From NCBI GenBank assembly GCA_001875425.1, contig MIYU01000012.1:1-39939 (forward strand): DNA of 39,939 nt, read 5' to 3'. The notes under the pieces are model-generated. The model was not told the DNA's origin and ran no database searches. It worked only from the letters and a program-made list of their open reading frames with translations. Position 1 is the first letter of the stretch; the number at the start of each line of letters is the position of its first letter. Made by a program: the position numbers and the translations under genes. Shown piece after piece: positions 16,610 through 23,366 of the stretch. The DNA is from Marine Group III euryarchaeote CG-Bathy1 (GTDB lineage Archaea > Thermoplasmatota > Poseidoniia > MGIII > CG-Epi1).

Positions 16610-17034
16610 TATTGATCGCCCATTCCTTGCATACGCAATTCATCTAATTTTCTGGCATTTTCCTGATGTTGCATCTGAAGCTTATGAATTGCCTCACTGT
16701 AATCCTTGATAGAATTTGCCGTTTCGTTTAATTTTTCATCTACTCTTTTTAAATTTACAGAAACATCTTCTTCGACATAAACACCGGAGCCTAAATTAGA
16801 AAGTACCTTCTCTGAATTACTTAATTTAGCGAAGATAGAAGAACCGTAACCTATTGGAACTAAAAGTTCACTATCTTTATCCGCTTTACCGATTCCTTCA
16901 AGACTTCTACGTGCTTGAGAGAGTTCATTTTGTAAAGCATGTAATGTCTCAATATGACGAGACCATGCATCGATTTGTGCCTCACATTGTTGAACTGTTT
17001 CCGTCAATATTTGGACATCATCAAGCGTACTCAT
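16609..17034 (-). CDS. pfdA: Prefoldin subunit alpha
   Basis: 141 residues, two long coiled coils (about 5-50 and 90-138) around a beta-hairpin core containing LLVPIGYGSSIFAKL and VLSNLGSGVYVEED. This is the alpha-type prefoldin layout. Hexameric prefoldin holds unfolded polypeptides and hands them to the thermosome. Operon with ftsY and the DUF4286-like gene. The ATG at 17034 lies about 24 nt from an AT-rich element at 17053-17062 that could also serve the divergent RNA gene. Confidence 0.93.
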   Translation of the reverse strand: MSTLDDVQILTETVQQCEAQIDAWSRHIETLHALQNELSQARRSLEGIGKADKDSELLVPIGYGSSIFAKLSNSEKVLSNLGSGVYVEEDVSVNLKRVDEKLNETANSIKDYSEAIHKLQMQHQENARKLDELRMQGMGDQ

Positions 17035-17052
17035 AGTACCTCTAAATGGTGT

Positions 17053-17062
17053 CTAAATAAAA
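17053..17062. promoter_or_regulatory. Candidate bidirectional promoter between pfdA and the RNA gene
   Basis: CTAAATAAAA (minus-strand TTTTATTTAG) is about 24 nt from the pfdA ATG. Read on the plus strand it would start a transcript near 17083-17086, about 35 nt before the first hairpin of the structured RNA. It is the only clear TATA-like element in the gap. Confidence 0.35.
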
Positions 17063-17114
17063 GAATTGCACAAAAAGGCATTAGCGATAGTAATAATAAG
17101 CAGCTTAAGGGGGG

Positions 17115-17302
17115 AGAGGAGCAACTTCGAAGAGTGGGCTGATTAATGATGCCTTCTGCAAAGAGTTGCGGACAGGATGCCTTTGGGTCCCCACCGGATT
17201 AATGATGGAAGGGACAACCCCGGCATCATACAAATATCCCGGCTGAGGTCAGGGTCCGGATTCAATTAGTGTGAAGGCACCCGTTACAGCCGGGAAACAT
17301 CT
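17115..17302 (+). ncRNA. Three-hairpin H/ACA box guide RNA (pseudouridylation guide)
   Basis: A GC-rich island between protein genes folds into three tandem hairpins of the same plan. Hairpin 1: lower stem 17121-17126/17164-17169, then ACA at 17172-17174. Hairpin 2: lower stem 17176-17181/17222-17227, upper stem 17187-17191/17211-17215, ACA at 17230-17232. Hairpin 3: lower stem 17238-17245/17287-17294, upper stem 17252-17255/17279-17282, ACA at 17297-17299. Each tip is a kink-loop, the L7Ae target: CUGA..UGAUG (17139-17151), CGGA..UGAUG (17195-17207), CGGA..UGAAG (17257-17276). In each hairpin the top of the 3' pocket strand is 14 nt from its ACA (14-15 in hairpin 1), the H/ACA rule. Pocket 3 (AGGTCA and GTTA) is complementary to UAAC-UN-UGACCU, which fits helix 69 of 23S rRNA with the target at E. 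coli position 1915. Ends are approximate. Confidence 0.82.
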
Positions 17303-17303
17303 G

Positions 17304-17311
17304 TATTTTTT
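17304..17311 (+). terminator. T-run terminator of the guide RNA
   Basis: Six consecutive T residues (17306-17311) follow the last hairpin and its ACA box. Archaeal transcription commonly stops at such T-runs. It separates the RNA from the glycosyltransferase gene that starts 60 nt later. Confidence 0.5.
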
Positions 17312-17372
17312 GAGAAGTTAGGTTATTATGTATACCCGAGATAGTATCTGAACTTGAATTGAGGGAAAGTGG

Positions 17373-18383
17373 ATGGGTGAAAAAAAATCTAGACTGGCTG
17401 TACTAGTGAGTACTGAAACTTTCATAAAACCTTTCAGGGAACAATTTAGTGAAGACTTTAGACTATCTTGGTGGAAAATCCCTTATACTCCACCACCAAA
17501 AAGACTCGTTGATTACTTAATATTTCCATACAAATTGATGATTAAAAAAGTAAAAACTATGATGTCGTTGATTAGGAGTGAAGTTATTTTTGTTGAATTT
17601 GCTAATGAGACTCTTGCTTTAGCCTCTAAATGGAAAGGGAAGAGAACACTTGTTACGAGACTGCATAGATATGAATTATTTCAACTTCCAAAAGCAAAAT
17701 GGGAAGCTATCGATGCAATCATAGTAGTGAACAAAAGAATGAAAGAACTTCTTGAAGAGAAATTACCTCAAATGGAAGGAAAAATACATTGTATACCGAA
17801 TTACCTAGATACGGCTTATTGGACCCCTAAAGAAAACAAAACCAAAACTAATCAAATTGCAATTGTTGGAACTGTAGAACCTCGAAAAGGTCATGACAAA
17901 GCAATAGTGGCATTTTCAAAAATAGTGAAGAAAAATCCCGATTTGAGATTGAATATAATAGGCGTAAATAATGACAAAGAATTTTCCAAAACATTAAGAA
18001 GATTGGCTGAAGATTTGAAATTGCGAGATAAGATAAGATTTTTGGGTTTTTCTGAAAATATTAAGAAAGATTTTCAGGACTCAGATATTATAGTATCCTT
18101 TTCTGAACATGAATCAACACATCTGACTCTCTTTGAAGGGTTATCGTGTGGTGCATGGCCACTTAGCACTACTTGGGATGGTGTAGAAGAATTCCTTCCA
18201 AAAGAAAATTTATTCAATGATGATAAGGAATTTGTAAAAAAAGTGAAAAAGTTTTATACGCTTAGTGATGAAGAAAGAATAGAGAAAATAAGAGAATTGG
18301 CAAAGGAGAGATTAACGAAATTTACAGACCCTGATCCTAGAAATGAGATATCTAAACTAATATTAAAAACCCATAAAAAATAG
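17373..18383 (+). CDS. Glycosyltransferase, GT-B fold (GT4-like)
   Basis: 336 residues, no signal peptide or transmembrane helix. The C-terminal Rossmann domain has AIVGTVEPRKGHDKAI (about 168-183), the IRFLGF strand and the E-x7-E-type motif EHESTHLTLFEGLSCG (about 246-261), which binds the nucleotide-sugar donor. The N-terminal acceptor domain is divergent. Donor and acceptor unknown. With the flippase next to it (2-bp gap, convergent) it probably works on a lipid-linked glycan. Starts at ATG 17373; a GAGGGAAAG purine stretch lies about 8 nt upstream. Confidence 0.87.
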   Translation: MGEKKSRLAVLVSTETFIKPFREQFSEDFRLSWWKIPYTPPPKRLVDYLIFPYKLMIKKVKTMMSLIRSEVIFVEFANETLALASKWKGKRTLVTRLHRYELFQLPKAKWEAIDAIIVVNKRMKELLEEKLPQMEGKIHCIPNYLDTAYWTPKENKTKTNQIAIVGTVEPRKGHDKAIVAFSKIVKKNPDLRLNIIGVNNDKEFSKTLRRLAEDLKLRDKIRFLGFSENIKKDFQDSDIIVSFSEHESTHLTLFEGLSCGAWPLSTTWDGVEEFLPKENLFNDDKEFVKKVKKFYTLSDEERIEKIRELAKERLTKFTDPDPRNEISKLILKTHKK

Positions 18384-18385
18384 AA

Positions 18386-19906
18386 TTATTCTTTTAATTC
18401 TTTCTTAACATAAGATAGCATCTTAAATGGATTAATTACATCATAAAGGTAATCGAAATCTGCTCTTTTGAATCCCCCGATAGCAGAGAGAATTGCGAAA
18501 TATAGAAATGCACCGAGACCTGAAACTAAGAATAACGTATACCAACGCAAAACTTCTGTATCCAAATACCATGCACTTAGTTTAGATAATAAGAATGCTG
18601 TGATTATGGCAGAGATTATTTGTTTTCCTAAACTTAAAGAAGGTGCGATGCCTAACTTTGTAAATGAGAAAAATCTTAATCCAAGGCAAGCAATAGAGTA
18701 AGAAGAAAGTATTGCTAAAGCTGCCCCTTCAGCTCCTAAACCTGGTAAATCATACAGGCCTAAATGTGGTATTTCCTTGGGAACTAAGTACAGCATTAAA
18801 ACCAATGAAGAAATTGTACTGAGTATCCCTATAGCAGACGTAATATCTGGCCTATCTGCACCCCTCAGTGCAATTGACCAAGGCCTATTAGATATCATAA
18901 TTAAAGAACCTAAAACGAGAATTTGTAAAGCCCTACTAGCATCTACAAAATCATTACTTAATAGAATTCGAATTATGTCTGAAGAAAACATATAGACCAC
19001 CACTACAACAGGCATGCTGACCATTAGAGTGTACCTTTCTGATCTATGAATCAACCCAGATAAACCTCCACTTTTTTCCTGATGAATTTTAGAAACCGCA
19101 GGTAAGAGCATATACTCTAAAGAAAGGGCAATAGTTCCTAAAAATAGAGCTATTCGTTGAACAGCATAGTATTGTCCTACTTCCGTTTCTGTCCAGAATA
19201 TGCCTACAATTATTTTATCGAAAAATGTGTTAACTATACCTACAATTGAAAGGACTGCTAAAGGTACTGCATATTTGACGTAAGAATTAACAAAAGCTCT
19301 GTCTGTTTTTTCTATAGAGTAATCCTTGAAATACCAAAACATAAAAAATGTTGCTAAAATAGCTCCAATAAGATAAGCATTAGCAAGCCAGATAACTTTC
19401 CATGCGAAAAGAGCTGTAAAAATCATAATAATAGCTCGAGACCCCTCTGCAATCAAATTTGTAATAGCTACCTTGGCACCTTGTTGAAGGCCTGTAAAAG
19501 TGTCCTTCATTATTCCTGAATAGATAGTAATAACATAATAGGCTAAAATCGATAGAAGAACTTCAATTCTTACATCATAAAATTGTTTATCCAATATAGA
19601 AGTCCAACTCCAATAGAAAATACCAAAAGCAATTAGCATCAAAAATAAAAGAGCCGTTTGTACAACGAAAAAAGTACCAATGCACTTGGCTAAATTCTTT
19701 CCTTCGCTAACTCTTTTTATGTGTGCATTTCTAAAACCTAAATAAGCAAGAAAAGTAAAACCGCCAACTAAACTTAAAGCATATGCAATCTCGCCTAAAG
19801 CATCTGGACCCATATTCCTAGCAACTACAAAAAGAGCGACCCAACCAATTAGCGCATTTATGATTTCAACGCCGAACATTAAGGTGACTTTGCGTGAAGT
19901 AGGCAC
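18386..19906 (-). CDS. Polysaccharide/oligosaccharide flippase (Wzx-like, MOP superfamily)
   Basis: 506 residues with about 12-14 hydrophobic segments from residue 8 to 490. The N-terminal segment RKVTLMFGVEIINALIGWVALFVVAR followed by a GP-x-x-LGEIAYA motif is typical of the RfbX/Wzx family in the MOP superfamily. It likely moves lipid-linked oligosaccharides (in archaea on dolichol carriers) across the membrane for protein glycosylation or surface polysaccharide. Starts with GTG at 19906. Flanked by glycosyltransferase and PfkB kinase genes. Confidence 0.88.
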   Translation of the reverse strand: MPTSRKVTLMFGVEIINALIGWVALFVVARNMGPDALGEIAYALSLVGGFTFLAYLGFRNAHIKRVSEGKNLAKCIGTFFVVQTALLFLMLIAFGIFYWSWTSILDKQFYDVRIEVLLSILAYYVITIYSGIMKDTFTGLQQGAKVAITNLIAEGSRAIIMIFTALFAWKVIWLANAYLIGAILATFFMFWYFKDYSIEKTDRAFVNSYVKYAVPLAVLSIVGIVNTFFDKIIVGIFWTETEVGQYYAVQRIALFLGTIALSLEYMLLPAVSKIHQEKSGGLSGLIHRSERYTLMVSMPVVVVVYMFSSDIIRILLSNDFVDASRALQILVLGSLIMISNRPWSIALRGADRPDITSAIGILSTISSLVLMLYLVPKEIPHLGLYDLPGLGAEGAALAILSSYSIACLGLRFFSFTKLGIAPSLSLGKQIISAIITAFLLSKLSAWYLDTEVLRWYTLFLVSGLGAFLYFAILSAIGGFKRADFDYLYDVINPFKMLSYVKKELKE

Positions 19907-19955
19907 GAGTTGAACTAAGGTGAGGGGTTTTAAATCGAAACCGTACTACAATTTT

Positions 19956-20846
19956 GTGAGTGATGATAGAGTACTGATTGCCGGAGTCCTAGCACTTGAT
20001 GATTTGAAAACACCAGAAAGGGAAGGAAAGAATCTAGTCGGTGGTGCTGGCGTCTATTCTTCTTTGAGTTCCTGTATTTTTACAAATACTTCACTTGTAG
20101 GGACTGTGGGAACTGATTTTCCATTTGAAGTGCTTGAAAGAATGAAAGAAAGGGGAATTGATATGGAAAATGTCAAAATAATAGATACCCCGAGCTTTCA
20201 TTGGTCTGGAGAATACATTGGAGATATGGAAGAAGCGATAACGCACCATACAGAAACCGGAATATTGGAGAAATTTGATTGGAAAATAAAAAATGAAAAT
20301 CGAAACCCTAAAGCATTACTTCTTTGTAATAGTGAACCTAAAACGCAACTGAAAGTACTAGAACAAGTGAATACAGAAATAACTGCAGCAGATACGATGA
20401 ACTTATGGATAAAAACAACAAAAAAGGAATTAGATAAAGTTGTAAGTCAAGTTAGAATAATGTACATAAATGAAATGGAAAGTTTAGAATACACAAAAGA
20501 AAAGGAATACAAACTTGCAGCAAAGAGGATTTTAGAAATGGGACCTCAATACGTCGTAATAAAAAGAGGGGCGAATGGATCAGATATTTTTAGTAACACT
20601 GAATACGGACACATTCCTGCTGTCAAAATAAATCAATTTGTAGACCCTACAGGTGCTGGAGATTCTTTTGCTGGAGCATCTATTAGTTGGCTAGCAGAAC
20701 AAAAAGAAATAAATTTTATATCAGTGAAAAAATCTTTGAAGTACGGAACAGCGGTTGCTTCGTTCACTGTAGAAGGCATGGGTCCTGAAAAAATGTGGAA
20801 AATGAATAAAAAGGATATCGAAAAACGTGTAGATATGATAAAATGA
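19956..20846 (+). CDS. PfkB-family carbohydrate kinase
   Basis: 296 residues from GTG 19956, which lies about 25 nt from a TATA-like TTTTAAAT (19928-19935). A GTG at 19920 would add 12 residues, upstream of that TATA box. Ribokinase-fold features: the N-terminal GGAGVYSS substrate region, VGTVGTDFP, and the C-terminal signature DPTGAGDSFAGA with the catalytic Asp and anion hole. Sugar or nucleoside substrate unknown. The lysine-rich composition is like its plus-strand neighbours. It ends 2 bp before the 3' end of the convergent tRNA gene. Confidence 0.87.
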   Translation: MSDDRVLIAGVLALDDLKTPEREGKNLVGGAGVYSSLSSCIFTNTSLVGTVGTDFPFEVLERMKERGIDMENVKIIDTPSFHWSGEYIGDMEEAITHHTETGILEKFDWKIKNENRNPKALLLCNSEPKTQLKVLEQVNTEITAADTMNLWIKTTKKELDKVVSQVRIMYINEMESLEYTKEKEYKLAAKRILEMGPQYVVIKRGANGSDIFSNTEYGHIPAVKINQFVDPTGAGDSFAGASISWLAEQKEINFISVKKSLKYGTAVASFTVEGMGPEKMWKMNKKDIEKRVDMIK

Positions 20847-20848
20847 AA

Positions 20849-20925
20849 TGGTGGGCCCGGCCGGATTTGAACCGACGACCGCCCGGTTATGAGCCGGGAG
20901 CTCCACCAGACTAAGCTACGGGCCC
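20849..20925 (-). tRNA. tRNA with CAT anticodon (elongator Met or Ile2)
   Basis: Cloverleaf on the minus strand: acceptor GGGCCCG/CGGGCCC, D-arm with TAGCTTAG, anticodon stem CCCGG/CCGGG around loop CTCATAA (anticodon CAT), T-arm with GGTTCAAATCC, discriminator A and an encoded CCA. No intron. It lacks the features of an initiator. CAT tRNAs read AUG, or AUA when C34 is modified with agmatidine; A73 and the GGGCCC acceptor do not settle which. It lies 1 bp from tRNA-Asn and is most likely co-transcribed with it. Confidence 0.95.
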
Positions 20926-20926
20926 G

Positions 20927-21003
20927 TGGCGCCGCTGATCGGATTCGAACCGATGACCGCCCGGTTAACAGCCGGGTGCTCTGGCCAACTGAGCTACAGC
21001 GGC
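20927..21003 (-). tRNA. tRNA-Asn (GTT)
   Basis: Acceptor GCCGCTG/CAGCGGC, D-arm TAGCTCAGTTGG, anticodon stem CCCGG/CCGGG around loop CTGTTAA (anticodon GTT), T-arm GGTTCGAATCC, discriminator G, encoded CCA. No intron. A TATA-like TTTTAAAAAC on the minus strand (about 21030-21039) is roughly 30 nt upstream of the mature 5' end and probably drives both tRNAs. Confidence 0.97.
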
Positions 21004-21050
21004 ATGTAGAAGGTGTTCACCACTTTAGTTTTTAAAACTTCAGTAGAGAC

Positions 21051-22187
21051 CTAAAGTCCTTCGTAGACTGCTACTAGCCTCTTAGATTGGACTTCCCAAT
21101 TAAACTCATCGCAAGCCTTACTCAAAGCTTTACGTCCCATATCTTCCCTGAGCGTTTTGTTATCTCTTAGTTCGATTAGTGCTTTTTGAATTCCTTCTAC
21201 GCTGTGTTCAACAGAGATGCCGATGCCGTGTTTGTTTGTAAAATTTGATATTTCGGTACTCTTTGAACATACTATCGGACGACCGCAAGACATAGCTTCG
21301 AATTGTTTGTTAGCTGAGGCTCGTGAATTGTTTTTATCATTAGGGTCTGTCATGCAGATTACTACGTCTGCTTCGAGTGTATGGGAAAGAACATCATCAA
21401 GAGGAACCACCCCTAGAAAGGTTACATTTTGATTCGATTTAGATAGATTAGAGATTTTTTGAAATTGGTTTGGTTTACCGAAACCTCCGATAATTGCTTT
21501 TACACCATCTAAAGAAGAAACGGCCTCTATCAGACCTTCGACGAGTCGTGGTTTTGAAAGATTGCCGATATAGAGTGCAGTGAGATCTGAATTAGATGAT
21601 TTTTGATATTCTGTACTGGTTATTTTTTTAGCATTCATGATAATGGTACTTGGAATTTGACGACCTGCTCGCTTCAGTAATTCATCTAAAAATGGATCAT
21701 GTGTAGTGATTAAATGATCTACGGAACTAAAACATTCTTTTTCAATATGTGCAAAACGCTTTGGAAAAATATATGGAATATCTCTTGAAAGCATATCTGG
21801 CCAAAGTTCATGAGAATCATACACTAATGGGATTTCGAGTTTATCCTTCAACTTTACACCTATAGGGAGTGTATCGAGATCATGACAATGTATAGCATCT
21901 AAAGGATTTTTATCATGGATTTCTAAAGCCTTGAAATGAGCTCGCTTCCACCAATGACTCATTCGTAAAATATCGAATGTTAAAAAATTCATAAAACTTG
22001 TATTTCTAATTCTTATAACTTCGATATCGTAAAGAAAATCGTGTTCTGGATGAATTCCTTCTCTGTCCCAACAGAGTAAAGTTACTTTGTAACCTGCTTC
22101 AGATAAGCTATTAGCTTCGTTGAGAACCCGTGCATCATTTATACAAGGATTGGAAAGTATCATCAAGATATGTGATTTTAGTTTCAT
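21051..22187 (-). CDS. Glycosyltransferase, GT4-like (second of a paralogous pair)
   Basis: 378 residues. The N-terminal domain (ILMILSNPCINDARVLNEANSL, then VTLLCWDREG and AIHCHDLDTLPIGVKLK) and the C-terminal domain (ALYIGNLSKPRLVEGLIEA, VTFLGVVPLDDVL, ASANKQFEAMSCGRPIVC) fit a GT-B transferase. It aligns along its length with the next gene upstream (shared 'HDLDT.SIGV', 'YDSHE/YDAHE', 'SANK/SPNK..MA/MS.G.P'), so the two are paralogues from a duplication. Its ATG overlaps the upstream stop by 4 bp. Likely adds successive sugars to the same glycan. Confidence 0.88.
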   Translation of the reverse strand: MKLKSHILMILSNPCINDARVLNEANSLSEAGYKVTLLCWDREGIHPEHDFLYDIEVIRIRNTSFMNFLTFDILRMSHWWKRAHFKALEIHDKNPLDAIHCHDLDTLPIGVKLKDKLEIPLVYDSHELWPDMLSRDIPYIFPKRFAHIEKECFSSVDHLITTHDPFLDELLKRAGRQIPSTIIMNAKKITSTEYQKSSNSDLTALYIGNLSKPRLVEGLIEAVSSLDGVKAIIGGFGKPNQFQKISNLSKSNQNVTFLGVVPLDDVLSHTLEADVVICMTDPNDKNNSRASANKQFEAMSCGRPIVCSKSTEISNFTNKHGIGISVEHSVEGIQKALIELRDNKTLREDMGRKALSKACDEFNWEVQSKRLVAVYEGL

Positions 22188-23305
22188 GATATAGAATGAT
22201 AAAGATCTATTAAATTCTCAGCTTGTTTTTCCCAATTATAGATTTCATTGGCTAACTTATGACCATTACGGCCGAGTTTTTCACAGAGTGATGAATCCTC
22301 CTTTAATGACATGACCGTTTCTCTCAAAATATCTGGGCTAAAATCTACAGAAATGCCTACTCCATATTGATCTGCAAAGGTGCCACAATGAGTCTCTTTG
22401 GAAAAGATACCTGGAATTCCTGCAGCCATTGAATCATATAATTTATTTGGAGAACAGACTTTATGAAGAAGAGAAGTTGGATTAAACATACAAAGAATTG
22501 CATCGGCTTTTGAAGTTCTTGACATAACTTCATGATAAGGAATCGGACCGAGGAAATCTACATTATCATATTTAGAAGAAGCAGATTCAACGGCATCATA
22601 ACAGCCCTCTTTTTTAGCTGCAATTTCAAATCGAACACCTTCTAGATTACCTAAAGCATGTACTGCGTCTGGAAATAAACGGACTTTATGTAAAACACCA
22701 ATATAGCTTACCGTGAAGGGAGTTGAGTCTTTTATTGAAAAAGTATTATTCTGTTTTTTTGGGCAATTCAAAACTTGAGCTATTGGAGCGTCAGTTCTAT
22801 CTGAATAGAATGGAATATAATTTTCTCCAGCCACTATTAGGCCATCTATATTCTTAATCCATCTATCTTCCAATGATTGAGCTATACGAGGAAGAAGAAA
22901 TGTATAATCATCTGAAATCATGTAACTAAAAATTTCATGCGCGTCGTAAATTAATTTTGCACCGGTTGATTTCTTGAAACGGACACCTATAGATAATGTA
23001 TCTAAATCATGTGCATGAACTATATCGAAAGGAGTTTCAGAGTGTAGCTCCAAAGCTTTCTTTGTTGCGATAGACCACCATAAAGGATTTTGAAATAATG
23101 CAGATCTCATTATGTTCATCATTTTTGTATTTTTTAATCGAACGATTTTAACACCATCAATAGTTTCTATTGGTAAAGGATTATCTTCGTGACGTGACCA
23201 TTCTAAAACCGTAACTTCATTACCAGAACTTACTAAGGAAGTAGCTTCTTTGGCGACCCTAGGGTCCCTAATGTAAGCCTTCGTCAAAAGCATCAATATT
23301 TTCAA
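22184..23305 (-). CDS. Glycosyltransferase, GT4-like (first of a paralogous pair)
   Basis: 373 residues. The N-terminus ILMLLTKAYIRDPRVAKEATSL, the acceptor-domain HAHDLDTLSIGVRFK and YDAHEIFSY, and the donor-domain SYIGVLHKVRLFPDAV, VDFLGPIPYHEVM and SPNKLYDSMAAGIPGIFSKE are those of GT-B enzymes. It starts at ATG 23305 and ends overlapping the second transferase by 4 bp, so the two form an operon. No transmembrane segments. Donor sugar unknown. Confidence 0.88.
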   Translation of the reverse strand: MKILMLLTKAYIRDPRVAKEATSLVSSGNEVTVLEWSRHEDNPLPIETIDGVKIVRLKNTKMMNIMRSALFQNPLWWSIATKKALELHSETPFDIVHAHDLDTLSIGVRFKKSTGAKLIYDAHEIFSYMISDDYTFLLPRIAQSLEDRWIKNIDGLIVAGENYIPFYSDRTDAPIAQVLNCPKKQNNTFSIKDSTPFTVSYIGVLHKVRLFPDAVHALGNLEGVRFEIAAKKEGCYDAVESASSKYDNVDFLGPIPYHEVMSRTSKADAILCMFNPTSLLHKVCSPNKLYDSMAAGIPGIFSKETHCGTFADQYGVGISVDFSPDILRETVMSLKEDSSLCEKLGRNGHKLANEIYNWEKQAENLIDLYHSIS

Positions 23306-23366
23306 ACTAACATCTCCGATTATAGTTGGTGTAAACAGTTGGGATGTTAAAGGTAACTTTTATCCT

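Noticed and set aside
17172-17180. Riboswitch upstream of the glycosyltransferase
   Set aside because: I compared it loosely with TPP, FMN and cobalamin elements; the conserved cores were absent, and a T-run at 17306-17311 separates it from the gene.
17187-17232. Pocket 2 guiding the peptidyl-transferase U2586
   Set aside because: The 3' strand AACCC matches GGGUU, but the 5' strand TTTGG does not pair well with GAACG, so I do not claim it.
17115-17302. SRP RNA or RNase P RNA
   Set aside because: The region next to ftsY contains an AGGTCAGG stretch that resembles SRP RNA, but the GGAA apical loop and the AGCA side are missing, and the three separate hairpins with ACA do not fit either RNA.
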